Shown one piece after another: positions 24,007 through 33,471 of a stretch of 64,000 bases of DNA. Numbering within the stretch: the stretch's first letter is position 1; each line of letters begins with the position of its first letter. The position numbers and the translations under genes were made by a program. The stretch is from contig CAYQEC010000005.1 in NCBI GenBank assembly GCA_964416425.1, forward strand, positions 45,063 to 109,062, read 5' to 3'. Origin of the DNA: CAYQEC01 sp964416425. Lineage in GTDB: Bacteria; Actinomycetota; Acidimicrobiia; Spongiisociales; UBA5794. The notes under the pieces were generated by a model. That model was not told the origin of the DNA. It made no database searches and saw only the letters and a program-made list of their open reading frames with translations.

Positions 24007-26322
24007 CTAGGACGCGGCCGGCTGGGCCCTCACCCCCGCCTCGCGGATACCGGCGGACCGCAGGTGGAAGGGAACGCTCGTGACGGCGATCCCCGGTTCC
24101 GGAGCGAGCATGCCCTTGATGAGGAGACCAGTCTGGTTGTGGAGCAGGTGGGCGATGCGGCCCGGAACCACGAACTCCGGGATCACCACGTTGATGATCG
24201 TTCCCGGAAGCGCCCGGCGTCGCCGGTCGCGCAGGTAGATGACGAGGGGCTCGACGATCGCCCGGTAGGGGGACGGCACGACGTCGAGCGGCATGTCGAA
24301 CCCGGTGTTCGGCCAGTCGCGGAGAATGCGATCTCGCTGCTCCTCCTCGACGTCGACGTGCACCGCGCTCACCGGCGTACCCAATCCGACGGCATAGGAG
24401 AGCGCCTCCCGCACCGGGCGGGTGAGATCCGAGATGAGCACGACGGTCTCGAGACGGCGCAGCGGCACGGGCGTGATGCCGCGCCTACGGAGGCGCCGCA
24501 ACAGCGTGAGGTCGGTGACCGCCACGTTCTGGGCGAACAGGAGGCGCGCCCTGATGGCGAGGCTGTGGCGGTGACGGAACATCTCGGTCATGGTCCGGTT
24601 CCGGAACCGATCGGACATGACGACGGTGACCCGGTCGGCAGGGTGGGCGTCGCGGAGCGACAGCACATGGTCGACGATCCGGCCCGTGATGGGCCGCCCC
24701 TCGCCGTACAGGAGCGTGAGCGGATGGTCGGGGTGCAAGCTCTGCCAGCTGAACATCACGGCATCCGAGCCGGCCTCCTCGGCGTGGACGCACTCCACGC
24801 TGGCGGACCGAATCAGGAGGGCGTAGAGGAGCGCCCGCTCGGTTGCCTCGTCGGCGTGGTTGACGAGAAGCACGACCCGATTCGGCCGGGGCTCGGCATC
24901 GAGCGGGATCTCCCGCAGCTGGCCTGCCACCGCCAGGTAGTGGCGCCGCACCGCCATCATCGCCGCCACGATGAACGGCACCGCCACGATGACGATCCAG
25001 GCCCCGTGCGCGAACTTGACGCTCGCCACCACCACCAGCACCACCGCGGTCGTGACCGACCCGGCTGCGTTGATCGCCACCGAACGACGCCACCCCGCCT
25101 CGCGGGTCCTGAGCCAGTGGCGGACCATTCCCGCCTGGCTGAGGGTGAAGCTGGTGAACACCCCCACCACGTAGAGCTGGATGAGGTGGGTCACCTCGGC
25201 GCCGAACACGATGAGGAGGAGGGAGGCGAGGGCGGCGAGGGCGATGACACCGTTGGAGAAGACGAGGCGGTCGCCCTGGTTGCGGAACTGGCGCGGGAAG
25301 ACACGGTGGTTGGCGAGGATCGCCGAGAGGCGCGGAAAGTCCTGATATGCGGTGTTGGCGGCGAGCACCAGGATGGCCGCGGTGAACACCTGGAGCATCC
25401 AGAACGCGGCGCCGCCGCCGAAGACCACCCGCCCAATCTGCGAGATGACCGTCCCGTGGGTGTCGAGGATCTCGTCGCTCACCCGCACTCCGAACAGGTG
25501 AGCGAGCGTCGAGATCCCCAAGAACATGGTGATGGCGATCCCGCCCATGACCGTCAGGGTGACGGCGGCGTTCTTCGCCTTCGGCTCGCGGAACGCCTGC
25601 ACGCCGTTGGCGATCGCCTCGACCCCGGTGAGCGCCGTTGACCCCGAGGCGAATGCCCGCAGGATGAGGAAGAGACCCACCGCCCCCACCTCGGGCGCGA
25701 GGTCGAGATGCGCGGTCGCCGCCTGCGGGCACACTCCGTCGAGGCACCTGGAGAAGCCCATGACGAGCATCACCATGACGGTGACGACGAAGGCGTACGT
25801 CGGGACGGCGAACAGCGTCGATGCCTCCCGTACGCCGCGCAGGTTGGCAACGGTGAGAAGTAGAACGAAGCCGAGCGCGAGGGCGACACGATGGCCGAGG
25901 AGGGAGGGCGCCGCCGAGGTGATGGCGGCCACACCGGCGGCAACGGACACCGCGACCGTGAGGGTGTAGTCGACGAGCAGGGCGGCCGCCGCGGTCGCTC
26001 CGGCGCCCAGGCCGAGGTTCTCGGAAGCGACGATGAACGCTCCGCCGCCGCCCGGATAGGCACGGATGGTCTGGCGGTACGAGATGATGACGATCACCAG
26101 CAGCACCGCCACCGCGAGACTGATCGGCGTCACCAGCGACAGCGCCCCGGCGCCGGCGAGCGCCAGCACGAGCATCGTCTCCTCGGTGGCGTAGGCCACC
26201 GAGGAGAGCGGGTCGGAGGCGAAGATCGGCAGGGCGAAGCGCTTGGGCAGCAGCTGGTGCACGGCCTCGTGGCTGGCGAGACGTCGCCCGAGGAGGAAAG
26301 CCTTGAGCCGGCTGGGAGTCAC
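24007..26322 (-). CDS. APC-superfamily transporter, KimA-like (probable K+ uptake)
   Basis: About 771 residues. The N terminus VTPSRLKAFLLGRRLASHEA and RFALPIFASDPLSSVAYATEE match the KimA/YdaO branch, followed by twelve or so membrane segments and GSTALTGVEAIANGVQAFREP. The cytoplasmic C-terminal part (~250 residues) is longer than in Bacillus KimA (607 residues in total) and looks USP-like in places (TVVLISDLTRPVREALSYAV). The GTG at 26322 is preferred over a GTG at 26436. Amino-acid transport is the alternative. It lies 132 bases downstream of the P-type ATPase gene on the same strand. Confidence 0.8.
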   Translation of the reverse strand: MTPSRLKAFLLGRRLASHEAVHQLLPKRFALPIFASDPLSSVAYATEETMLVLALAGAGALSLVTPISLAVAVLLVIVIISYRQTIRAYPGGGGAFIVASENLGLGAGATAAAALLVDYTLTVAVSVAAGVAAITSAAPSLLGHRVALALGFVLLLTVANLRGVREASTLFAVPTYAFVVTVMVMLVMGFSRCLDGVCPQAATAHLDLAPEVGAVGLFLILRAFASGSTALTGVEAIANGVQAFREPKAKNAAVTLTVMGGIAITMFLGISTLAHLFGVRVSDEILDTHGTVISQIGRVVFGGGAAFWMLQVFTAAILVLAANTAYQDFPRLSAILANHRVFPRQFRNQGDRLVFSNGVIALAALASLLLIVFGAEVTHLIQLYVVGVFTSFTLSQAGMVRHWLRTREAGWRRSVAINAAGSVTTAVVLVVVASVKFAHGAWIVIVAVPFIVAAMMAVRRHYLAVAGQLREIPLDAEPRPNRVVLLVNHADEATERALLYALLIRSASVECVHAEEAGSDAVMFSWQSLHPDHPLTLLYGEGRPITGRIVDHVLSLRDAHPADRVTVVMSDRFRNRTMTEMFRHRHSLAIRARLLFAQNVAVTDLTLLRRLRRRGITPVPLRRLETVVLISDLTRPVREALSYAVGLGTPVSAVHVDVEEEQRDRILRDWPNTGFDMPLDVVPSPYRAIVEPLVIYLRDRRRRALPGTIINVVIPEFVVPGRIAHLLHNQTGLLIKGMLAPEPGIAVTSVPFHLRSAGIREAGVRAQPAAS

Positions 26323-26454
26323 GTCACGTTCCTGACCGTCTGCCGCGCCGTCGGCGAAAGTCTCCAGACGGAACTCGATCGGAGTCGCTCGTACACTATC
26401 GGCCGGACACGGTGCCGATGCCGCGGCCCGGGACACACACGCCCGTTACGCTCT

Positions 26455-29190
26455 CTACGCCCCTGCCGCCTCTCCGCGTCGTGCCGCCCGGCGTCGTGCC
26501 GCCTTCTCCAGCTCCACCACCCAGAACACCCCCGTCGACGCCGCCAGCACCAGCACCAGCTCGAAGATCGAGAGCGGGTCGATGGTGAACATGGTCTGGG
26601 TGAACGGCAGGTAGATCACGAGGATCTGCACCACGGCCGTGCCCGCCACCGCCCATAGCAGCGCGAGGTTGGTGCGGATGCCGAGCGACCACAGCGATTC
26701 CCGCTCGGAGCGCACCGCCATGGCGTTGCCGAGCTGGAGCAGGGCCAGCGACACGAACACCATCGTCTGCCAGGGTCGGTCGGCCGCCTTCCCCCACACG
26801 CCGAGGCCGAGCGGGATGCCGCCCATGAGCAGGCCGACCAGCAGGATGTGCGGCACCATGCCGTGGGCGAAGATGCTCTCCGACGGCGGGCGCGGCGGTC
26901 GGCTCATCACGTTGCGCTCAGCCGGTTCCACCGCCAGGGCGAGGCCGGGCAGCCCGTCGGTGACGAGGTTCACCCACAGGATGTGGACCGGGAGCAGCGG
27001 CAGCGGCAACCCGAGGAACGGGCCGAGGAGCATCACCCAGATCTCGCCCGAGTTCGACGTCAGGGTGTAGCGCACGAAGCGGCGGATGTTGTCGTAAATG
27101 CGGCGCCCCTCGCCGGCGGCGGCGACGATCGAGGCAAAATCATCGTCGGTGAGCACCATGTCGGCGGCTTCCTTGGCCACCTCGGTGCCGGCCACCCCCA
27201 TGGCGACACCGATGTCGGCGGCCCGCAGCGCCGGGGCGTCGTTCACCCCGTCGCCGGTCATGGCGACGATGTCCCCCCGTCGCTTCCATGCCTGCACGAT
27301 GTCGAGTTTCTGCTCCGGCGAGGTGCGGGCGTAGACCCCGACCTGGTCGACGTGGGCGGCGAGGCCCGCGGTGTGCTCCCGGGCCAGATCGGCGCCGGTC
27401 ATGATCTCCTGGTCGACGAGGATCCCGAGCCGGGTGGCGATGGCGGCACCGGTCGCGGGGTGGTCGCCGGTGATCATCACCGGGGTGATGCCGGCGGCGC
27501 GGCACGCCGCCACTGCGGCGGCCGATTCGGCCCGGGGAGGATCGGCCATGGCCACCAGCCCGTACAGGACGAGATCGCCCTCGGCGCCGTCCGCGCGGTC
27601 GGCCGCCCCGTCGTCGATCCTCCCGGCGACGGCGAGCACCCGATAGCCGGCGGCGGAGTAACCCTCGGCGCGTGCCAGGGCCTCCTCACGGTCGGCGTCG
27701 CCCATTGGGCGCGGCCCGCCCTCCGTGGCGAGGGACGACACGGTCTCCAGCACCGCCTCCAGAGCGCCCTTCGAGGCAATGAGGCGGCCGTGGTGATCCG
27801 GTCCCCGGTGCACCGTGGTCATACGCTTGCGTTCCGAGTCGAAGGGGACCTCGGCGAGACGGGGGTGGCGGTGCTGCAGCTCGTCGCGCTCCACCCCGCC
27901 CTTGGCGGCGAACGCCAGCAGGGCGCCTTCGGTCGGGTCGCCGGCCACCCCCCAGTCGCCGCCTACCGCCGCCGGCGCCACCAACACCGCGTCGTTGCAG
28001 AGGGCGGCGGCCACCATGAGCGAGCCGAGCGGGCCGCGGCTCGGATCCACTTCGAGCGGCTCCCCGTCTCCGAGGATCCGGCCTCCCGGCTCGTAGCCGG
28101 AGCCGTCGGCGGTTACCTCGCCGGCGGCGGTCCATGCCTTCTCGATGAGCATCCGGCCTTGGGTGAGGGTGCCGGTCTTGTCGGTGCAGATCACGGTCAC
28201 CGAGCCAAGCGTCTCCACCGCCGGAAGCTTGCGGATGAGGGCGTGCTGCCGGACCATGCGCTGCGCCCCCAGGGCGAGGGCGATCGTGACGACGGCCGGG
28301 AGCGCCTCCGGGATCGCCGCCACCGCCAAGCTCACCGCGGTGAGGAACATCAGGCTCACCTCCTCCCCGCGCAGCACCCCGACGGTGAACACGATGGCGC
28401 ACACGACGACCGAGGCGGCCGCCAGCCAGCGCCCGAGGGCGGCGAGCCGGATCTGGAGCGGGGTGCGCGGCGCCTGGTGAGCCTTGAGCAGCCCGGCGAT
28501 GCCACCGAGGGCGGTTTCCATCCCAATCGCCACCACCACGGCGCGGGCCCGCCCGTAGACGACGGCGGTGCCCTTGAACACCATGTTGTGGCGGTCGGCG
28601 ATCAGCACGCCGGCCTCGGGCGGCAACGTCTCGGCCTGCTTGTCGACCGGCACCGACTCGCCGGTGAGGGCCGCCTCGTTGACCCGGAGGTTGGGGCAGT
28701 CGATGAGGCGGGCGTCGGCCGGGACGACGTCGCCGGCCTCCAGCACGAGCAGGTCGCCGGGCACCAGGCCCCGGCCCGGGATCGTCACCTCCACCCCGTC
28801 GCGCAGGACGCGGGCTTCGGGCGCCGCCATGGTGCGGAGCGCCGCCATCGCCTCCTCCGCCCGGTGCTCCTGCACGAAGCCGATGATGGCGTTGAGCACC
28901 ACGATGGCGCCGATCACGATGGCGTCCTTGATCTCGCCCAGCGCCACCGTGATGGCGGCGGCGATGAGCAGCACCACGATCATGGTGTTGGCGAACTGGC
29001 TGGCGAAGATGAGCCACCGCGGCCGGGTCGGCTCCGCGGCGATCTCGTTGGGGCCCACCATCTCGGCCCGAGCCTCGGCCTCGGCGACCGCCAGCCCGCG
29101 GTCGGCGTCGGAGGCGAGCACGACCAGGGTCTCGGTGACCCCCAAGGCCCACCAGGGTCGTTCGTCGTGCTCCGTCGTCGGGACGGTCAT
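26455..29190 (-). CDS. P-type ATPase, P2 (Ca2+-type) cation pump
   Basis: 911 residues. The N-terminal cation-ATPase domain leads to NEAALTGES (actuator), the ion-site helix AAIPEALPAVV (the PEALP form of P2 pumps), ICTDKTGTLTQG with phosphorylated Asp near residue 337, and MTGDGVNDAPAL near 643. Six C-terminal membrane helices include LLPVHILWVNLVTDGLPGLAL. The family exports Ca2+ or, less often, Mn2+ or Na+. The membrane motif NxxTD is present (VNLVTDG). The downstream neighbour is the KimA-like transporter, so the pair may serve ion homeostasis. Confidence 0.93.
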   Translation of the reverse strand: MTVPTTEHDERPWWALGVTETLVVLASDADRGLAVAEAEARAEMVGPNEIAAEPTRPRWLIFASQFANTMIVVLLIAAAITVALGEIKDAIVIGAIVVLNAIIGFVQEHRAEEAMAALRTMAAPEARVLRDGVEVTIPGRGLVPGDLLVLEAGDVVPADARLIDCPNLRVNEAALTGESVPVDKQAETLPPEAGVLIADRHNMVFKGTAVVYGRARAVVVAIGMETALGGIAGLLKAHQAPRTPLQIRLAALGRWLAAASVVVCAIVFTVGVLRGEEVSLMFLTAVSLAVAAIPEALPAVVTIALALGAQRMVRQHALIRKLPAVETLGSVTVICTDKTGTLTQGRMLIEKAWTAAGEVTADGSGYEPGGRILGDGEPLEVDPSRGPLGSLMVAAALCNDAVLVAPAAVGGDWGVAGDPTEGALLAFAAKGGVERDELQHRHPRLAEVPFDSERKRMTTVHRGPDHHGRLIASKGALEAVLETVSSLATEGGPRPMGDADREEALARAEGYSAAGYRVLAVAGRIDDGAADRADGAEGDLVLYGLVAMADPPRAESAAAVAACRAAGITPVMITGDHPATGAAIATRLGILVDQEIMTGADLAREHTAGLAAHVDQVGVYARTSPEQKLDIVQAWKRRGDIVAMTGDGVNDAPALRAADIGVAMGVAGTEVAKEAADMVLTDDDFASIVAAAGEGRRIYDNIRRFVRYTLTSNSGEIWVMLLGPFLGLPLPLLPVHILWVNLVTDGLPGLALAVEPAERNVMSRPPRPPSESIFAHGMVPHILLVGLLMGGIPLGLGVWGKAADRPWQTMVFVSLALLQLGNAMAVRSERESLWSLGIRTNLALLWAVAGTAVVQILVIYLPFTQTMFTIDPLSIFELVLVLAASTGVFWVVELEKAARRRAARRGEAAGA

Positions 29191-29340
29191 CGGGGGTTCA
29201 TGCTCCTCGTCCGGCCTCGGGGAGGCGGCAGTGGCTCGCTCCCGGCGCCGTCCTGCCCTCCCCTGCCTGGCCGTGGTGCGTCGTCCGCTCCCTCCTTTCG
29301 AGCATATCGACCTCAGCGACGCCAGGGCGATCCGCCCCGG

Positions 29341-29961
29341 TCACGGCGTCCACCCGCCGGTGCGGCGGGCGCGGCCGGCGGCGGCCCGGTAGTCCGCCAT
29401 CGTGTTGATGTCCCACGGGTGGGACAGGCTGAATTGCACCCGGCGCACCGCCCCCGGCGGGGCCTCCTCGACGAGGCGCCACAGCGCCTTCGCTCCCGCC
29501 GCGGGATCGATCGCGGCGAGGGCCTCGGCGGATAGCAGCAGCGGATGGCCCCGGCTGTGGCGGTACTCGGCGACCGCCGCCCACGGCCGGCTCGCCTCCC
29601 ATACGTCGACCAGGCGGTCGATGATCTCCGGCCCCACCGTCGGCATGTCTCCCAGCAGCACCACCACCGCCTCAGGAACGCCCGCCGCCGCGAGCCCGGC
29701 CCGGAAGGAGGAGAGGTTGCCGGCGCGGTAGTCGGGATTGGTCGCCACGATCCGCCGCCCGGGCGGCAACGCCGCCTCCACCTCCGCGGCGTGGTGGCCG
29801 ACGACGACCACCACGGGGTCGAGGCGGGAGGCGTCGGCCTGGGCGACCACGGCGCCGACCATGGTGGTGGCGCCCCAGGGCAGGAGCTGCTTGAGGGTGC
29901 CGCCTTCCATGCGGCGCGAGGCGCCGGCGGCCAGGATCACCCCGGCGACCAGTCCGTTCAC
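29341..29961 (-). CDS. MocA-like molybdenum cofactor nucleotidyltransferase
   Basis: 206 residues. The nucleotide-binding N terminus is VILAAGASRRMEGGTLKQLLPW and the metal site is VVLLGDMPTV. Related proteins (MocA, CoxC-associated) add CMP to molybdopterin for enzymes of the xanthine dehydrogenase family. It starts with GTG inside the stop of the molybdenum subunit gene (GTGA), the last gene of that operon. This placement mirrors the mocA/ygfJ position in the E. coli xdh-ygfK region and supports cofactor maturation rather than general nucleotide metabolism. Confidence 0.85.
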   Translation of the reverse strand: MNGLVAGVILAAGASRRMEGGTLKQLLPWGATTMVGAVVAQADASRLDPVVVVVGHHAAEVEAALPPGRRIVATNPDYRAGNLSSFRAGLAAAGVPEAVVVLLGDMPTVGPEIIDRLVDVWEASRPWAAVAEYRHSRGHPLLLSAEALAAIDPAAGAKALWRLVEEAPPGAVRRVQFSLSHPWDINTMADYRAAAGRARRTGGWTP

Positions 29962-32177
29962 AGCCCGACGATGTCCTGCGGCAGCACCGGCACCCGGTAG
30001 AGGTGACACCCGATGGCGTCGCGGATGGCGGCCACCACCGCCGGCGTCGACGAGATCGTGGGCGGCTCGCCGATGCCCTTGGCGCCGAACGGCCCCCAGT
30101 GGTCGGGTTGCTCGATGAAGCGCATCTCGACGTCGGGGGCGTCGAGTGTGGTGGCCAACAGGTAGTCGGTGAAGCTGGCGTTGAGGATGCGGCCCTGGTC
30201 GAGCACCAGACCTTCCAGCACCGCGAGGCCGACGCCCTGCAGGATGCCCCCCTCCACCTGGCCCCGGGCCGCGGTCGGGTTGAGGATCCGGCCGACGTCC
30301 TGGGCGGTGTCGACCCGCACCACCCGCACCAGCCCGAGATCCGGGTCGACGTCGACGACGGCCCGGTGGGCGGCCACCGCGAACCCGGCGTGGGGATCAC
30401 CCTGGCCGTTCTCGTCGGTCGGATGGGTCTCGGGATGGCGGAAGCGGACGTGCTGCTCGACCTTCCCGCTGGCACACACGTCGGCGAGCGAAACGACCAT
30501 CTCGCCGCGGCGCCATACCCCGTCGTCGTCGAGATCGTCACCGTCGTACTGCACCAGCAGCCGGCGGCGGAGCTCGACGGCGGCCTGGTGCACGGCGCCC
30601 CCGGTCATCTGGGTCTGGCGGGAAGCCGACGTCGACCCGGCCGATCCGATCTCCGAGGTGTCGTCGGCCACCAAGGTGACCTGCTCGATCCCGAGCACGC
30701 TGCGGGCGATCTGCTGGCACACGGTGACGAGACCCTGCCCCACCTCGATGGCGGCGGTGTGCACCTCGACCCCGGTGGGGGTGAGCACGATCCGGGCCTC
30801 GGCGTAGTCGTCGAAGCCCTCCGAGAAGGCGAGGTTCTTGAAGCCGACGGCGTAGCCGACCCCGCGCCGCACCCGATCCGGCGGGGTGGTGAGCCCGGTG
30901 CCGCCTGGGAGGAGGCGGGGATCGTTGCCGGCGATTTCCGCCGGCAACGGGATCTCCTCGAGAGCGTCGATCACCTCCCGGATGGGAAGGGCCCCCTCGA
31001 TCCGCTGCCCGGTGGTGGGCATCGGATCCCCCGGCGCCAGCACGTTGCGGCGCCGCAGCTCGAGGCTGTCGATGCCGAGCCGGGCTGCCAACAGGTCCAT
31101 CTGCGCCTCGTAGGCGAAGCACACCTGGACCGCCCCGAAGCCGCGCATCGCCCCGCACGGCGGATTGTTGGTGCGGGCGGCGACGGCGTCGACCACCACG
31201 TTGTCGCACCGGTAGGGACCGACCGCGAAGTAGGCGGCGTTGGCGAGCACCGCCTCGCTGGTGTGGGCGTAGGCGCCGCCGTCGAGTACGACCCGCGCCT
31301 CCACCTTGACCAGGTTCCCGCCGGGGTCGGCTTCGTGGCGGTACCACATGCGGGCGGCGTGGCGCTTGACGTGGCCCACGAAGGACTCGGCCCGGTCGTA
31401 GACCATCTTGACGGGCCGCCCGGTGCGGAGGGCGAGCAGGCAGAGGTGGATGTGGAGCGAGATGTCCTCCCGGGCCCCGAAGGCGCCCCCGATGCCGGCC
31501 GGGTGGCAGCGCACCTCCCCCGGGTCGAGCCCGAGGCAGGGATGGATCTGCTCGTGGTCGACGTGGACCCACTGGCTGGTGGCCCACAGGTCGACACCGC
31601 CGTGCCCGTCGGGGATGGCGAGGCCGGCCTCGGTGCCGAGCGGCGCCTGGTCCTGAGACGCGGTCTCGTAGTAGCCCTCCACCACGATCTCGCCGGTGGC
31701 GGCGGCGTCGCCGCGGCGGATGCGCATCCGGCGGAAGACGTCGTCACGCCCGTCGGCCTCCTCGGGGTCGATCTGCGGGTCGAGCGGCTCGTAGGCGATG
31801 TCGATGGCGGCGACGGCCCGCCGCGCCGTGTCGAGGTCGTCGGCGGCGACCACCACGATCGGCTCTCCCCAGTAGCGGACCTCGCCGTCGCACAGCACGG
31901 GTTGGTCCCGCTGCAGCTGGCCGAAGGTGGGCGCCCCGGGCACGTCGTCCTGGGTGAGCACCGCCCACACCCCGTCGAGGGCGAGCGCCGGGGCGGTGTC
32001 GAGGCGGGTGATCCTGGCCCGGGCGTGGGGGCTGCGCAGCGTGGCGCCCCACAGCATGCCTTCGGCCCACAGGTCGGAGGCGTAGGCGAAGGCGCCGACG
32101 ACCTTAGGGATCCCGTCGGGGCGGGCCACCGACTCGCCGACGCCGCCCCGAACCTTGACACGGGTGGGGACGGTCAC
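29958..32177 (-). CDS. Xanthine dehydrogenase-type molybdopterin-binding subunit
   Basis: 739 residues. Residues ~1-120 form the a/b hammerhead domain; the rest holds two molybdopterin domains with GIGGAFGAREDISLHIHLCLLA, AMRGFGAVQV and the C-terminal GAKGIGEPP, whose Glu is the catalytic base. Sequence and gene order place it in the purine hydroxylase branch (PucD/XdhD-like) rather than CO dehydrogenase; the CODH loop AYRGAGR is absent. The GTG at 32177 overlaps the iron-sulfur subunit stop; residues further upstream are shadow. Likely substrate: hypoxanthine, xanthine or another oxopurine. Confidence 0.92.
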   Translation of the reverse strand: MTVPTRVKVRGGVGESVARPDGIPKVVGAFAYASDLWAEGMLWGATLRSPHARARITRLDTAPALALDGVWAVLTQDDVPGAPTFGQLQRDQPVLCDGEVRYWGEPIVVVAADDLDTARRAVAAIDIAYEPLDPQIDPEEADGRDDVFRRMRIRRGDAAATGEIVVEGYYETASQDQAPLGTEAGLAIPDGHGGVDLWATSQWVHVDHEQIHPCLGLDPGEVRCHPAGIGGAFGAREDISLHIHLCLLALRTGRPVKMVYDRAESFVGHVKRHAARMWYRHEADPGGNLVKVEARVVLDGGAYAHTSEAVLANAAYFAVGPYRCDNVVVDAVAARTNNPPCGAMRGFGAVQVCFAYEAQMDLLAARLGIDSLELRRRNVLAPGDPMPTTGQRIEGALPIREVIDALEEIPLPAEIAGNDPRLLPGGTGLTTPPDRVRRGVGYAVGFKNLAFSEGFDDYAEARIVLTPTGVEVHTAAIEVGQGLVTVCQQIARSVLGIEQVTLVADDTSEIGSAGSTSASRQTQMTGGAVHQAAVELRRRLLVQYDGDDLDDDGVWRRGEMVVSLADVCASGKVEQHVRFRHPETHPTDENGQGDPHAGFAVAAHRAVVDVDPDLGLVRVVRVDTAQDVGRILNPTAARGQVEGGILQGVGLAVLEGLVLDQGRILNASFTDYLLATTLDAPDVEMRFIEQPDHWGPFGAKGIGEPPTISSTPAVVAAIRDAIGCHLYRVPVLPQDIVGL

Positions 32178-32635
32178 GAGGCACCTCCGGTCAGGCTCTC
32201 GAGGGCCCGCAGGATCGCCCCGTAGCCGGTGCAGCGGCAGATGTTGCCCGAGAGCGCCTCCTCGATCTCCTCCCGGGACGGCGCCGGGTTGTGCTCCAGC
32301 AGGTGGGCGGCGGCCACCACGAACCCCGGGGTGCAGAAGCCGCACTGCACGCCGCCGGCCTCGACCAGGGCGGCCTGCACCGGGTGGAGCCATTCGTCGT
32401 CGGCGAGCCCCTCGACGGTGACGACATCGGCCCCGTCACAGTCGGCTGCCATGACCAGGCACGAGCACACCAACTCGCCGTCGAGCACCACCGAGCAGGA
32501 CCCACACTCGCCCTGCTCGCAGGCGTTCTTCGACCCCGGCAACCGCAGCTCGTTGCGGAGTACGTTGAGTAGGCTCTCGGCGCCGTTAACGGTGGCAACG
32601 CGCGCTTCCCCGTTGACGGTCAACTCGATCAGCAT
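32174..32635 (-). CDS. Xanthine dehydrogenase-type 2Fe-2S subunit
   Basis: 153 residues. Ligands of the plant-type cluster (CEQGECGSCSVVLDG, then C) and of the second cluster (CGFCTPG and CRCTGY) are all present. It passes electrons from molybdopterin to FAD. The ATG at 32635 lies 6 bases inside the end of the FAD subunit gene, and its stop overlaps the molybdenum subunit GTG. Confidence 0.95.
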   Translation of the reverse strand: MLIELTVNGEARVATVNGAESLLNVLRNELRLPGSKNACEQGECGSCSVVLDGELVCSCLVMAADCDGADVVTVEGLADDEWLHPVQAALVEAGGVQCGFCTPGFVVAAAHLLEHNPAPSREEIEEALSGNICRCTGYGAILRALESLTGGAS

Positions 32636-33438
32636 CGGGCCAGGCACCTCTCCAGGAGTCGGCGAGCGAGCACCCCCGAGGCGTGGCGGCGGTAGGCCTC
32701 GGTGGAGCGATGGTCGGTGATGGGCCGCACCTCCTCGGCGACGAGGCGGGCGAACTCGGCCAGGGTCCCCTCGTTGGGGGTGGGCTCGGAAGCGAGGAGT
32801 TCCTCGGCCCGGGTGGCCCGGATCGGGGTCGGCGCCACCGAGCCCAGCGCGACGTGAACCCTCCCGTCGTCGTAGCGGACGACGCAGGCCGCCACGGTCG
32901 AGATGACCATGGCGCTGCGCTGGCCGATCTTGGCGAACTCCTGGTTGGTGGGAACCTCGTCGGGCAGCACCGCGGCCAGGATGACCTCGTCGGGGGCGAG
33001 GGCGTTGCGCTTCACGCCGGTGAAGAAGTCGTCCCACCGCAGGCGACGGGTTCCCCGGTCCCGTGACGCCACCTCGATCTCGGCGTCGAGCGCCGCCAGC
33101 CAAGGCAGGCCGTCTCCCGCGGGGCTCGAGGTGCCGATGTTGCCGCCGATCGTCCCCGCTGCCCGGATCTGCGGCGACCCCACAGTGCGGGCGAGCTGGG
33201 CGAGGGCGCGGTGCGGGCTCGACTCGAGACGGGCCCAGCTGACCCCGGCCCCGATCCGGCGCCCGTCTTCGCCCTTGAGGTCGTCGACCCGGCGGAGCGC
33301 GATGACCGACTCGGGGCGGGCATGCCCGAAGTTGACCTCCACCATGAGGTCGGTGCCTCCCGCCAGCAGGTCGGCGCCGGGCGTCTCCGCCCGCGCCTGC
33401 AGCACTTCGTCGAGTGAGCTCGGTCGAGCGATCTCCAA
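32629..33438 (-). CDS. Xanthine dehydrogenase-type FAD-binding subunit
   Basis: 269 residues. The FAD pyrophosphate loop is LLAGGTDLMVEVNFG and the second loop is AAGTIGGNIGTSSPAGD, followed by a CoxM-like C-terminal domain. The start is a TTG at 33438 behind GAAGGGGA. It is 33 bases downstream of the 8-oxoguanine deaminase stop in the same orientation, so the deaminase gene probably leads this operon. Electron acceptor is not apparent. Confidence 0.93.
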   Translation of the reverse strand: MEIARPSSLDEVLQARAETPGADLLAGGTDLMVEVNFGHARPESVIALRRVDDLKGEDGRRIGAGVSWARLESSPHRALAQLARTVGSPQIRAAGTIGGNIGTSSPAGDGLPWLAALDAEIEVASRDRGTRRLRWDDFFTGVKRNALAPDEVILAAVLPDEVPTNQEFAKIGQRSAMVISTVAACVVRYDDGRVHVALGSVAPTPIRATRAEELLASEPTPNEGTLAEFARLVAEEVRPITDHRSTEAYRRHASGVLARRLLERCLARC

Positions 33439-33471
33439 CGGGTCCCCTTCAACGTTTACGAAGTGTATGCA

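Noticed and set aside
26323..26454. c-di-AMP (ydaO) riboswitch before the KimA-like gene
   Set aside because: The 132-base gap is too short and no conserved motif of that class can be identified; it also follows the P-type ATPase gene directly.
26848..29535. Very long plus-strand frame opposite the P-type ATPase
   Set aside because: It is antisense to a gene with all P-type motifs and has a His/Arg/Gly-rich composition typical of GC-rich shadows.
30003..32225. 740-codon plus-strand frame opposite the molybdenum subunit
   Set aside because: Shadow of a clearly real purine hydroxylase gene.
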